Assembly: GCA_020349865.1 (NCBI GenBank)
Contig: CP070700.1
Span: forward strand, 4,945,055-4,985,751
DNA from: Desulfobacteraceae bacterium
GTDB taxonomy: Bacteria > Desulfobacterota > DSM-4660 > Desulfatiglandales > Desulfatiglandaceae
Length of the DNA stretch: 40,697 nt
Reading direction: 5' to 3'
Positions 1-8,523 of this stretch are shown one piece after another. The position numbers and the translations under genes are program-made. The notes under the pieces are model-generated. The model ran no database searches, was not told where the DNA came from, and was given only the letters and a program-made list of their open reading frames with translations. Numbering within the stretch: position 1 is the first letter of the stretch; every line of letters starts with the position of its first letter.

Positions 1-1
1 G

Positions 2-184
2 ATCGGTCCCATTGCCTCCCCGGATAAGCTCCATTTTGCCGATGCCCTTCCCAAGACCCGGAGTGGGAAGATCATGCGAAGGATTCTTAGGAAGATCGCC
101 GAAGGCCAGATTGATCAGCTTGGAGACACCTCCACCCTGGCAGAACCCGAGGTAGTGGATAGACTGGTGGCTGGAAGGCAGTAG
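2..184 (+). CDS. acs: Acetyl-CoA synthetase, C-terminal fragment (5' end outside window)
   Basis: An open frame enters from the left edge and ends at TAG 182-184, giving 60 residues. It contains [17 protein letters not shown], the C-terminal signature of AMP-forming acetyl-CoA synthetases. The lysine in SGKIMRR is the catalytic lysine that Pat-type enzymes acetylate in this family. The full enzyme makes acetyl-CoA from acetate, ATP and CoA through acetyl-AMP. Only the tail of the C-terminal domain is visible, so a related acyl-CoA synthetase such as propionyl-CoA synthetase cannot be excluded. The next gene is a carboxylate transporter, which fits acetate or other small-acid uptake. The acetylatable lysine matters because a Pat-like acetyltransferase and an AcuC-like deacetylase are encoded further along. 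Confidence 0.85.
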   Translation: MGPIASPDKLHFADALPKTRSGKIMRRILRKIAEGQIDQLGDTSTLAEPEVVDRLVAGRQ

Positions 185-288
185 TTTCATAAACGAAACG
201 AGGATTAGATCAAATCATAGAGACCTTTTCATTGAGCCGCAGGGAACAGCACGTTAGTACCTGATGGTCAATTATTTCCCCCCTTGTA

Positions 289-333
289 GGGCTTTTCCCC
301 GGGTAACGTCCCTAACGCCCCGGGGAAAAGCCC
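289..333. terminator. Perfect 15-bp inverted repeat after acs
   Basis: Arms at 289-303 and 319-333 (GGGCTTTTCCCCGGG and its exact complement) are separated by 15 nt. The hairpin lies between acs and the transporter gene. It could terminate acs transcription, but no run of T follows, so it may be a repeat or an mRNA-stabilising structure. The remainder of 185-393 shows nothing else recognisable. Confidence 0.5.
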
Positions 334-393
334 CCTTTCGGGTGAACGCCCTATGATCAACATAATAATACAGATTAAACAGAGGAGAATATT

Positions 394-1695
394 ATGTCAA
401 AGTCAGTTAAGAATAAGGGCTGGATGGTTACCTTTTCAGGAACAGGGATTAACCTTGCCCTCGGCATTCTCTATACTTGGAGTATATTCAAGGCCGCGAT
501 AAAGCAATCCATTGAGACAGGGGGGCAGGGGGCTTTTAACTGGGACCTCTCCTCACTGAACGATCCATATGCTATTTGCTGTATAGTCTTTGCCTTTGCC
601 ATGATTCTGGCCGGGAAGTGCCAGGACAGGTTTGGCCCCAAGATAACGGCGTTCATAGGCGGGCTCCTTGTCGGAATAGGTTTTATCTGGATTTCACAAA
701 CTACGGATTATGTCAGTTGGGTCCTTGGGTTTGGCTTGCTCGCGGGCACAGGAATAGGCTTCGGATATGCAGCGGCCACTCCTCCTGCTCTTAAGTGGTT
801 TCCTCCTTTTAAAACCGGATTGATCGCAGGCCTGGTGGTATCAGGTTTTGGTCTTGCCTCGGTCTATATTGCGCCACTTTCAAAATATCTGCTGGGGATT
901 TGGGACCTGCAAAATGCCATGCTGTTTTTCGGCATCGCATTTCTGATTGTCGTATGTGGTCTTTCAATGCTGCTTGTAAATCCCCCGGCAGGATATGTCC
1001 CGGAAGGTGGCAGAGCCGCTGAGGCAGATCAATTGGCCCTTGCGGAGCCGATACAGAACGAAGCCAAACCATCGGCAATGATGAAAACGCGAGCCTTCTA
1101 TACTATATGGTTCATATATTTTATAGGGGCCGGAGCAGGACTGATGGTAATTGGAAGTATTGCCGGGATGGCCAAGCAAAGTATGGGCGAAATGGCCTTT
1201 CTGGTGGTGGCGATTCTCGCAATCGGAAATGCAGGCGGCCGAATCATTGCCGGAGTCCTTTCAGACAAAATAGGTCGTCGTTTGACCCTTTCTATCATGC
1301 TCAGTTTCCAGGCATTTCTCATGCTTATTGCTATTCCGGTGGTAGGGTCTGAAAGGTCCAGCGCTGTTATTTTGGTACTTTTGGCCACCTTTATTGGTTT
1401 CAACTATGGCACAAATCTTTCCCTTTTCCCTTCATTGACAAAAGATAATTGGGGACTGAAAAATTTTGGCACCAATTATGGAATTGTTTTCACCGCCTGG
1501 GGTGTGGGTGGATTCGTGATGGGCAGGTTGTCGCAGATGCTGATTGCCGGAACGGGCGGCTACACGTCGTCTTTCTTAACCGCAACAGGCCTGTTGGTCG
1601 TTGGCGCAGTCCTTACCTTTACGTTGGAAGGAAAAAGGGCTAAAGGGCCAGTTGTGCAAGGGGAAGCTGTTTTGTCTTATGGTGAGCCAAACTAA
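394..1695 (+). CDS. OFA-family MFS transporter (oxalate/formate antiporter-like)
   Basis: The product is 433 residues with about twelve hydrophobic segments, typical of the major facilitator superfamily. The N-terminus (NLALGILYTWSIFKAAI) and the mid-protein stretch LSDKIGRRLTLSI match the OFA subfamily, named after oxalate:formate antiporter OxlT. OFA members move small mono- or dicarboxylates across the inner membrane. The ATG is preceded by AGAGGAGAAT, a good ribosome binding site. Position just downstream of acs suggests acetate, formate or a similar acid as substrate, but OFA substrate cannot be read from sequence alone. Length is normal for the family and no break is seen. Confidence 0.85.
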   Translation: MSKSVKNKGWMVTFSGTGINLALGILYTWSIFKAAIKQSIETGGQGAFNWDLSSLNDPYAICCIVFAFAMILAGKCQDRFGPKITAFIGGLLVGIGFIWISQTTDYVSWVLGFGLLAGTGIGFGYAAATPPALKWFPPFKTGLIAGLVVSGFGLASVYIAPLSKYLLGIWDLQNAMLFFGIAFLIVVCGLSMLLVNPPAGYVPEGGRAAEADQLALAEPIQNEAKPSAMMKTRAFYTIWFIYFIGAGAGLMVIGSIAGMAKQSMGEMAFLVVAILAIGNAGGRIIAGVLSDKIGRRLTLSIMLSFQAFLMLIAIPVVGSERSSAVILVLLATFIGFNYGTNLSLFPSLTKDNWGLKNFGTNYGIVFTAWGVGGFVMGRLSQMLIAGTGGYTSSFLTATGLLVVGAVLTFTLEGKRAKGPVVQGEAVLSYGEPN

Positions 1696-1773
1696 TTTGA
1701 TTAATTAATCCTTTAAACCTTCACCTATGCTGATGGTCTCAGCTTTGCTACGTGGGTAGGTGCGTGAGTAAGA

Positions 1774-1898
1774 TATCACCGCCCAGCTTGTCCCGTTATA
1801 ACAGGGCTTCGCTAAAGATGCAGTCTTCGATTCTGAGCCTGCGACCCGAGCTCAGGCCGAGGGCCTCAGGGTCGAAGACTGCGTCTGGTGGTGAGATA
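1774..1898. repeat. Palindromic intergenic repeat
   Basis: Arms 1820-1837 and 1865-1882 are complementary with two mismatches (core GCAGTCTTCGA). Weaker complementarity continues outward between about 1774-1785 and 1886-1898. The centre carries a GAGCTC-containing palindrome that resembles the centre of the larger dispersed repeat family in this window. It looks like a REP/MITE-type element. Its right end overlaps the 3' end of the small minus-strand reading frame that follows. Confidence 0.55.
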
Positions 1899-2075
1899 AC
1901 AGTTCATGATTTCGACCCTTTCAGGGGCACCATTTAAGCCACCCTTTTTAGAGGTGGTAGTTGATTTCAGAAGCTCGCCACATTTTTGCCCACATAGTGT
2001 CAAATCTTTAGCGGGATATTCCACTGTCCGTTCTGTCATCTCTTTTCCGCAAAAATTACAATCTATTGAAGTCAT
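1866..2075 (-). CDS. Possible small CxxC/CxxxC zinc-binding protein
   Basis: A 69-residue frame begins MTSIDCNFCGKEM and contains C6-x2-C9 and C28-x3-C32, spacing that suits a small zinc-binding fold. I do not recognise the family. No clear ribosome binding site precedes the ATG. The last twenty or so codons lie in the palindromic repeat, so the original C-terminus may have been replaced by repeat insertion. The cysteine pattern is the main reason to keep it; otherwise it could be a chance frame in a 950-bp stretch without other genes. Confidence 0.4.
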   Translation of the reverse strand: MTSIDCNFCGKEMTERTVEYPAKDLTLCGQKCGELLKSTTTSKKGGLNGAPERVEIMNCYLTTRRSLRP

Positions 2076-2442
2076 GGTGATTTGCCGGGGCTTAGAGTTC
2101 TGCCTTACTCATGGAGGGAAAGTGTATTGGCCTGTTCGCCCGTTTGCGCCTAAAAGCAGATGTTCCGTAGGCCAAGTCAATTTCCGCAATATGTATATGA
2201 CGATGCGATTCTTGGGCATTGGATGCAAGAAGGATTCAACCTTACCCTGATGGAGGTGATTTGGCCTTGACACACAACTTACCACTTCCATAGTATACGG
2301 TGCTAAAAAAGTACAATTGATCATTTACAAAGGGGACTTACTTTCAAAGAAGGCAATGACCTTCCCCTCTGCCAACTTCATATCTGATCAGTTTCGCGGT
2401 ACTCGTTAACCAGATGAACCTTGATTCTGACTTTTTTAGTTA
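2076..2442. other. Intergenic stretch, nothing recognised
   Basis: I see no convincing gene, RNA or repeat here. A 71-codon minus-strand frame (2109-2324) has no recognisable motif and no good ribosome binding site. The stretch could contain the leader or promoter of the small cysteine-rich frame. Confidence 0.5.
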
Positions 2443-2600
2443 GTGTCCATCCAGAAATGAGATAGTTTTGGCAAGGTCAAGCCTCCGGCCCGCAGGGGAA
2501 GATGAGGATTTTAACCACAGGAATACATTGAAGTATTTCGAGGATTAAAATCCAAATCTGGCGCAGAGACTGTGAAAAATAGCCATTTATGGATGGGCAC
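2443..2600. repeat. MITE-like element with 17-bp imperfect terminal inverted repeats
   Basis: The ends 2443-2459 (GTGTCCATCCAGAAATG) and 2584-2600 are inverted copies matching at 15 of 17 positions. An internal palindrome (GGATTTTAA ... TTAAAATCC) lies near the middle. The element is non-coding and ends about 50 bp upstream of the first signalling gene, so it may contribute promoter or leader sequence. It is unrelated to the larger repeat family described elsewhere in the window. Confidence 0.6.
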
Positions 2601-2652
2601 TGCTATGATCTTTATCTTCGTTTAAGAAAGAAATACTATTTGAGGATAATAA

Positions 2653-5172
2653 ATGGAAAAAGCCATAAGAGAATCAAACATTGCTATTGTGGGAGGCGGT
2701 AGGGTTTGCAAAGAAATCCTCAAAATTATCTTTAGTGAGGACTTCAGTGATCAGAGACCCAAGATCATAGGTGTAGCTGATATAGATGACCAGGCAGAAG
2801 GATTAAAATATGCAAGAGATATGGGGATATTCACTACCAGTGACTATCAACAGTTTTATGCATATAAAAACCTTGATTTGATCATAGAGTTGACAAAGGA
2901 TGATAGGCTTAGAGAGACAATAAAAAAGACAAAACCGCCTAAAGTACGATTGATAGATCACTACGAGGCCATGGCAGTCTGGGATTTTCTCCAAATAGAA
3001 GAAAGAAGTATAAGGACCAGAAAGGAACTGCAAAGAATTAGCGACGACCGAGAGCAGATCCAAGAGCTATTTGAGCAATTTTCAGACCATCTCGCAAGGA
3101 TAGTAGGAGACAGGACAACACATTTACAAAATGTGGAGAAGGAACTCGTTGAGAGCGAGCGGACCATGTCCCAGATAATCCAGGGCAGCACAATACCTAC
3201 TTTTGTAATAAACAAGGATCATATCGTTACCCACTGGAATAAGGCGTGTGAAAAATTGACAGGGTTTTCCGCTGATGAGATAGTGGGAACGAATAAGCAG
3301 TGGGTGCCTTTCAGATCAAAGGCCCGGCCGATCATGGGTGATGTTATTGTAGAGCAAATGAAAGAGTCAGAAATAATAAAGTATTATGGCGCCAAGTGGC
3401 ATAAGTCGGCCCTCATTGATGGGGCATACGAGGCTGAAGAATACTTCCCGGACCTGGGAGAGGACGGCAAGTGGCTATTTTTTACCGCGGCACCACTAAA
3501 ATCGCCTGACGGAGAGGTAATGGGGGCCATTGAAACACTTTGGGATAAAACTGAGGACAAGAAGGCGGAAGAAGAACGAGAACGTCATACCCGGGAACTT
3601 TATGCCCTGGTTTCAATATACACGGCTTTGAGTACTTCCTTGGACCTTGAAGACAAAATTAATGCTGCAGTTCAGGAAATCAGTAATTACTTGTCATCTG
3701 ATGGAATCTGCATATTTCTAAAGGAAACAGATGAAAATTATCGCCTTGTATATTGTTATGGCCCCTCTCAAGACAAGTGGTACAAAAACGGGACTGTGGG
3801 CAGCGGTAGTCTGATTGATCGTGTAGCCAAAAGTGGTGATTGCACTATCTTTGAAGACATAACAACAAGCGGTCATGATGATATGGGATTCTTAGCACAG
3901 GAAGGCCTGAAGTCTTTAGCCTTCATACCCATAAGTGCAAAAGAGGAAAAAGTATTTGGTGTTATTCAGGTAGGGAGTAAAAAAATCCGGCATTTTACAA
4001 ATGAGGAAAAAAACGTTCTTGAATTAATCGGGAATAGAATCGGGGTAGCCATTGAAAATGCTATACTCCATGAGCGCTATAAAAAATCTGAAGAGAAGTA
4101 CAGGTCACTTTTTAATAATGATCCTAATCCCATTTTTATTATAGACAGCAAAACTTTTGTGATTTTAGACGTAAATCAAAGGGCACAGGACTGTTATGGA
4201 TACAGGAGAGATGAGCTGTTAGGAACGCCATTTTCAGGTATAGGCGATAAAGACGATGAGGAATTGGCTGAAGGACTAAAAAGCATTTCGAAAGGTGAGT
4301 CAATTCTTTTTTCTAAGAAAAGGCATTACAGAAAAGGAAACAAACCATTTTTTGTAAATGTGAATGTCTCCTACGCAAAATACAGTGAAAGGGATGTCCT
4401 TATCGCGTCCACAACCGATATCACCGAAAGTGTTGAAAAGGAGACGCAGCTTATTCAGGCAAGTAAAATGACTACCTTGGGAGTAATGACCGCAGGTATG
4501 GCCCATGAAATAAATCAGCCGTTGAATGTGATCCAGGTCTGTGCTGATTTCTTTTTGAAAATGATCAAAAAAGGTATGCCAATTAGCGATGAAGATCTAA
4601 AATCCATGGCAAATGATATTAGTGCCAATGTACAGAGGGCGGCTGGAATTATTAAGCATATGCGGGATTTTGCAAGGCAATCTGAAGTTGTCAGGACAAA
4701 GGTAAATATTAATGATCCCATTAAGGACGTATTTAGTGTCCTGGGTCACCAGTTAAAGGTTCACCAGATCGAGTTAGAACTCAATCTTGATCCGGATTTA
4801 CCGTACATCATGGCTGAACACAACCGCCTGGAACAGGTTTTTATAAATTTGGTGACGAATGCAGTAGATGCCATGGACGAGAAAGGTAAAAAATTGGGAA
4901 ATCAGGAATGGAGTCGATTGCTGAAGATAAAATCATTTTCTGAAAATAACCAGGTTGTGGTAACCGTAACTGATACGGGCACAGGCATGCCCCAAGAGGT
5001 AATGGACAAGATATTTGAACCTTTTTTTACAACCAAGGATGTCGGAATGGGGACAGGGCTTGGTGTTAGTATCAGTTATGGAATTGTTAAAGACTATGAT
5101 GGTACCATTGATATAGAAAGTGAGGTGGGAAAAGGTACCACGTTTGAATTGAGGTTCCCGGCTTCTATTTGA
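2653..5172 (+). CDS. Histidine kinase with N-terminal Rossmann-like domain, PAS, GAF, PAS
   Basis: This 839-residue soluble sensor kinase has, in order, a Rossmann-like domain (about 8-115, with AIVGGGRVCKEIL resembling a dinucleotide-binding loop), a coiled coil (about 115-170), PAS (about 170-300), GAF (about 318-472), PAS (about 480-595), HisKA with H618 in GMAHEINQPLN, and an HATPase domain with DTGTGMP and GTGLGVSISYG boxes. No membrane segment is present, so it senses a cytoplasmic cue, perhaps a nucleotide or redox state. GAGG lies upstream of the ATG. Sixteen bases separate it from the next gene, indicating an operon with two receiver proteins. The ligand of the Rossmann-like domain is unknown. 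Confidence 0.88.
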   Translation: MEKAIRESNIAIVGGGRVCKEILKIIFSEDFSDQRPKIIGVADIDDQAEGLKYARDMGIFTTSDYQQFYAYKNLDLIIELTKDDRLRETIKKTKPPKVRLIDHYEAMAVWDFLQIEERSIRTRKELQRISDDREQIQELFEQFSDHLARIVGDRTTHLQNVEKELVESERTMSQIIQGSTIPTFVINKDHIVTHWNKACEKLTGFSADEIVGTNKQWVPFRSKARPIMGDVIVEQMKESEIIKYYGAKWHKSALIDGAYEAEEYFPDLGEDGKWLFFTAAPLKSPDGEVMGAIETLWDKTEDKKAEEERERHTRELYALVSIYTALSTSLDLEDKINAAVQEISNYLSSDGICIFLKETDENYRLVYCYGPSQDKWYKNGTVGSGSLIDRVAKSGDCTIFEDITTSGHDDMGFLAQEGLKSLAFIPISAKEEKVFGVIQVGSKKIRHFTNEEKNVLELIGNRIGVAIENAILHERYKKSEEKYRSLFNNDPNPIFIIDSKTFVILDVNQRAQDCYGYRRDELLGTPFSGIGDKDDEELAEGLKSISKGESILFSKKRHYRKGNKPFFVNVNVSYAKYSERDVLIASTTDITESVEKETQLIQASKMTTLGVMTAGMAHEINQPLNVIQVCADFFLKMIKKGMPISDEDLKSMANDISANVQRAAGIIKHMRDFARQSEVVRTKVNINDPIKDVFSVLGHQLKVHQIELELNLDPDLPYIMAEHNRLEQVFINLVTNAVDAMDEKGKKLGNQEWSRLLKIKSFSENNQVVVTVTDTGTGMPQEVMDKIFEPFFTTKDVGMGTGLGVSISYGIVKDYDGTIDIESEVGKGTTFELRFPASI

Positions 5173-5188
5173 AAATCGGCAAGCGAAC

Positions 5189-6715
5189 ATGCAAAATACA
5201 AAGATCTTACTCATAGATGATGAAGTGGATATTGTAAGAGTCCTTTCTATATCATTAAGAAGCGATGGGTATGATGTTGTTACCGCCTATAGCGGTGAAG
5301 AAGGTCTGGAGGTATTTAATAAAGAGTCCCCGAACGTTGTTCTTACAGACATAAAAATGCCCGGCATGGACGGTCTGGAAGTCTTAAGGAAAGTTAAGGA
5401 GCTTAACCCTGAATCAGAAGTAATAATCATTACCGGTCATGGGGATGTAGATTCTGCCATAGAGGCCCTCCAATATGGGGCATCTGATTTTGTTAACAAA
5501 CCTATTAGAGACGAAGCACTCTCAATTGCACTCAACCGGGCAAAAGAAAAGCTCGATCTGAGGCGAAAACTCAAAGAATATACAGATGATCTGGAAAATA
5601 TGGTTAAAATCGCCACTGAAGAAATCAGGAGAAAATCCAATTTCCAGACCAAGTTGATTACCAGTTCCAATGACGGGATTGTGGCTACTGATGAAAGGTG
5701 GAAAATATCTATCTTTAATCCGGGTGCGGAGAAAATATTTGGGTATTCGCGGTCTGAGGTTATTGGAAAGATGGATGTTAATAATCTGTATCCGGCAGAA
5801 ATAAAGGAAGCCTTCAAGAGAGACGCAGACCACAATCGAATGAAGGGGGGATTGCCTTGGCAAGAGATAACGGTTTTGGCAAAAGACGGTGAAATGATCC
5901 CCACAAGATTTTCTGGGGCTATTCTAAGCGAAAAAGGGGGCATGCTGGGGAGTGTTGCCTTTTTTCAAGACCTTAGGGAGATAAAACGGTTAGAAAAGGA
6001 ACTGATCGATGCCGAACGATTTGCTGCGGTAGGCCAGACTGTAGCCGGCCTGGCCCATTACATTAAGAATATTTTGATTGGCCTTAAAGGGGGAAGCTAT
6101 GTTGTCGATGTTGCTCTTGACAAAAACGATACAGGTAAGCTAAAGAACGGGTGGCAAGCGATAAAAAGAAATATCGGGCGGATATCTGATCTGGTTCTGG
6201 ACTTGCTGACCTACTCAAAGGAAAGAGAACCAGACTATGAAAATTGCTTTCCCAACCAAATTGTCAATGATGTTTGTGAACTTGTTGAAGAAAGGGCAAG
6301 AAAACACAAGGTAGAAATAGTAAAGGATTTTGATTCATCTATCGATGAGGTGTCAATGGACCCCCGGGCCATTCATCGGGCTCTGTTAAACCTGGTTTCA
6401 AATGCCATCGATGCGTGCATTTTTTATGAAGATGGGAACAGGAATTGGCGGATTCGCGTAAAAACAGCCAATGAAAAGGGTAATATCATCAGATTTGAAG
6501 TTCAAGATAATGGTGTCGGGATGAGCCGGGAAACGAGGGACAACCTTTTCACCTCTTTTTTCAGCACGAAAGGGGACAAGGGAACTGGCCTTGGTCTGGC
6601 GGTTACAAAAAAACTTGTGCAAGAAAACAAGGGAACGATTGATGTTGAATCCCAGCCGGGCGAGGGGACTACTTTTACCGTTAGATTGCCCTACGAAGAA
6701 TTGAATAACAACTAA
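5189..6715 (+). CDS. Receiver-PAS-histidine kinase
   Basis: The 508-residue protein starts with a receiver domain (1-120, D54 in VLTDIKMPGMDG, K104 in VNKP), followed by a coiled coil, a PAS domain (about 150-265), a HisKA-type helix and an HATPase domain (DNGVGMS, GTGLGLAVTK). The likely phospho-acceptor is H290 in GLAHYIKN. The residue after it is Tyr instead of the usual Glu/Asp, so kinase or phosphatase balance may differ from standard HisKA. The receiver-first layout suggests it takes phosphate from the upstream kinase and passes it to the receiver protein encoded next. The ribosome binding site is weak, consistent with translation coupled to the gene 16 nt upstream. Confidence 0.87.
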   Translation: MQNTKILLIDDEVDIVRVLSISLRSDGYDVVTAYSGEEGLEVFNKESPNVVLTDIKMPGMDGLEVLRKVKELNPESEVIIITGHGDVDSAIEALQYGASDFVNKPIRDEALSIALNRAKEKLDLRRKLKEYTDDLENMVKIATEEIRRKSNFQTKLITSSNDGIVATDERWKISIFNPGAEKIFGYSRSEVIGKMDVNNLYPAEIKEAFKRDADHNRMKGGLPWQEITVLAKDGEMIPTRFSGAILSEKGGMLGSVAFFQDLREIKRLEKELIDAERFAAVGQTVAGLAHYIKNILIGLKGGSYVVDVALDKNDTGKLKNGWQAIKRNIGRISDLVLDLLTYSKEREPDYENCFPNQIVNDVCELVEERARKHKVEIVKDFDSSIDEVSMDPRAIHRALLNLVSNAIDACIFYEDGNRNWRIRVKTANEKGNIIRFEVQDNGVGMSRETRDNLFTSFFSTKGDKGTGLGLAVTKKLVQENKGTIDVESQPGEGTTFTVRLPYEELNNN

Positions 6716-6775
6716 TGATAATTCAGCCCGAAGGCGGCTATTTAAGATAAAGTAACAATCCAGGGAGGATATATT

Positions 6776-7168
6776 ATGCCCAAAAAGGTACTTGCTGTTG
6801 ATGATGATCCTGATATTATATCATTTGTCGTGACGGTTTTAGAGGAAAACGACTATATTCCTCTGGAAGCAAATAACGGAGAAGAAGCTTTAGCCAAAAT
6901 CAGAGAAGAAAAGCCGGATCTGGTTATTCTTGACGTTCTGATGCCAAGACAGAGTGGAATTAAAATGTATCGTGAATTAAAGACCGATGACTCTTTAAAA
7001 AGTATTCCCGTTATTATTCTTTCTGGTATCTCAAGAAGAACATTCCTTCGTTCCCAAGAGGCCCTCACTGAATTTGGTGGCCAGAACGTGCCGGAACCCG
7101 AAGGTTATATGGAAAAACCTGTTGAACCTGAGGAGCTGGCTGAGATGATACAAAAAGTCATTGCTTAG
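6776..7168 (+). CDS. Stand-alone response regulator receiver
   Basis: This 130-residue CheY-like protein has the acidic pocket (VDDDPD), phospho-acceptor D53 (LVILDVLMP), S83 in IILSG and K114 in YMEKPVEP. The loop before the final lysine (about residues 85-112) is longer than in CheY. There is no output domain, so it probably works in a phosphorelay or by protein contact. AGGGAGGATAT precedes the ATG. It is the third gene of the signalling operon and its likely partners are the two preceding kinases. A universal stress protein gene follows 440 bp downstream, beyond a repeat. Confidence 0.87.
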   Translation: MPKKVLAVDDDPDIISFVVTVLEENDYIPLEANNGEEALAKIREEKPDLVILDVLMPRQSGIKMYRELKTDDSLKSIPVIILSGISRRTFLRSQEALTEFGGQNVPEPEGYMEKPVEPEELAEMIQKVIA

Positions 7169-7227
7169 TGCTTGGATTTGCAAGTACTGTGACGTATTCT
7201 TAAGGCATAATGAACCCCTTTGCTCAT

Positions 7228-7573
7228 TCGCTTCGGCTGCCCTCGGCCATGAGCGCTGGCTGATCGAACGCCCCCTTGGCCTTGTACAGGGGCGCTGAGC
7301 AGGCCCGCCAGGGATTATAGCGGGTAGGCAGTGAGGACTACTGTTGCAAAGGAGTGTTTCTTATGGGGCTGCCCTGGGCTGAGTTTTAAGGCCAAACTGC
7401 CGTTCGATGGAATGAGGCTTGCGGCGAGCTCCATTCGGCCCGAGCTCATGGCCGAGGGCAGCCGAGCTGCAGGTTTTTGCGGCCTTTCTGAAAGAGATAC
7501 CCGCGGCTCTTTTTGCCTGTCTGCGTACGGACACGCACAGGCAGGAACTGTTTTCAAGGCGCTAAACTAATAC
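7228..7573 (+). repeat. Dispersed MITE-like repeat, copy A (left end truncated)
   Basis: This roughly 345-bp stretch shares long near-identical blocks with copies at 13646-14013 and 29541-29837: the GAACGCCCCCTTGGCC block, the CTGCCGTTCGATGGAATGAG block, the GAGCTCATGGCCGAGGGCAG palindrome and the CTTTCTGAAAGAGATACCCG block. The right terminal repeat (rightmost bases CGCTAAACTAATAC) ends near 7573; a matching left end is missing. It lies 36 bp upstream of the stress-protein/Mrp operon and may contain that operon's promoter. It accounts for the whole 7169-7609 gap apart from about 60 bp of unrecognised sequence at the left. Confidence 0.75.
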
Positions 7574-7609
7574 GTTTCATTAGACAATATGTGGAAGCAT
7601 GGGGAGGTC

Positions 7610-8491
7610 ATGAAAATAAAAAAACTACTGTTTGCAACAAAATTCGAGGAATTATGGTTAGATGCCTTACAATCTCTGATGGGCCTTAGAAAGGCAGATC
7701 TCAATCATGTTGTATTTCTCAATGTAATAGAGAGAGACAAAGTTGCAATGCACAGGGGGGCCGGATATCGAAAGGGGGAAGCAATTAAATTAAGAGAGAT
7801 GGCAAACGTGCGTTTTATTGACTGGGCAGAAGGTCTTTTTGAGCAGGGCATGGAGGTCGGTGTCTATATTGTTGTAGGAAGCCTGCTTCGAGAAATCACA
7901 TCTGCTGTTGAGAAAGAAGGAATTGATCTCATTGTTATGGGTCACCAGAAAAAGGGAAACATAGAAATACTTCTTTCAGGTTCGGAAATCACGGAACTCC
8001 TCAGGAGAACTTCTACTCCTGTTCTGGTGTATAAATATATGTTAGATTCAGGGAAGGTAAATGAAGGGCCTTTTGATAGGCCGCTTTTAGCAACGGATTG
8101 GTCCCCTGCCAGCGAGAGGGCAGTAAGATACCTGGCAACCTTAAAGAATGTTATTGATAAAATCAGGATTATTCACGTCGCTCAAGAGAAACTCCTGGAC
8201 GGCCTTTCGGCTATGGAAGTACAAAAATTTCGAAAGGAAAACAGAAAAAAGCTTGATAAGGTCTGTGAGATTTTTGAGAATGAAGGGATAGAGGCAGAAC
8301 CCTATTTTTGTATAGGTAGTGTTATTACTGAGATAGAAAAAGCTGCCCAGGAATTCAAGGCGAGCATGATTGTTGCAGGGGCAACTGGAAAAGGAACGCT
8401 TAGAGAAAGATGGTTGGGAAGTATCCCCATGGAGCTAGCCGAAAAGTCGGTTTTTCCCACCTTGTTAGTTCCCTCCGAAAGCAAACCATAA
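7610..8491 (+). CDS. Tandem universal stress protein (two Usp domains)
   Basis: The 293-residue product carries two UspA-like domains (about 1-145 and 155-290). The second has the ATP-binding motif GATGKGTLRERWLGS, fitting the G-2x-G-9x-G-S/T rule. The first has GHQKKG...SGS, with the second glycine replaced by lysine, so only one site may bind nucleotide. I chose the ATG at 7610 because GGGGAGG lies immediately upstream; a longer frame opens at 7589 but has no such site. It precedes a second Usp-like gene by 32 bp and then the Mrp antiporter genes, which suggests a role in sensing energy state or regulating the antiporter. Confidence 0.85.
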   Translation: MKIKKLLFATKFEELWLDALQSLMGLRKADLNHVVFLNVIERDKVAMHRGAGYRKGEAIKLREMANVRFIDWAEGLFEQGMEVGVYIVVGSLLREITSAVEKEGIDLIVMGHQKKGNIEILLSGSEITELLRRTSTPVLVYKYMLDSGKVNEGPFDRPLLATDWSPASERAVRYLATLKNVIDKIRIIHVAQEKLLDGLSAMEVQKFRKENRKKLDKVCEIFENEGIEAEPYFCIGSVITEIEKAAQEFKASMIVAGATGKGTLRERWLGSIPMELAEKSVFPTLLVPSESKP

Positions 8492-8523
8492 AGGTAATTA
8501 AGAAAAAGCGGTATTGTTATCCA

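Noticed and set aside
7331..7570. Similar short open frames in repeat copies A, B and C (FKANLPFDGMRLAA-like)
   Set aside because: The protein similarity follows from DNA identity of the repeats; frames start and stop differently and lack ribosome binding sites.
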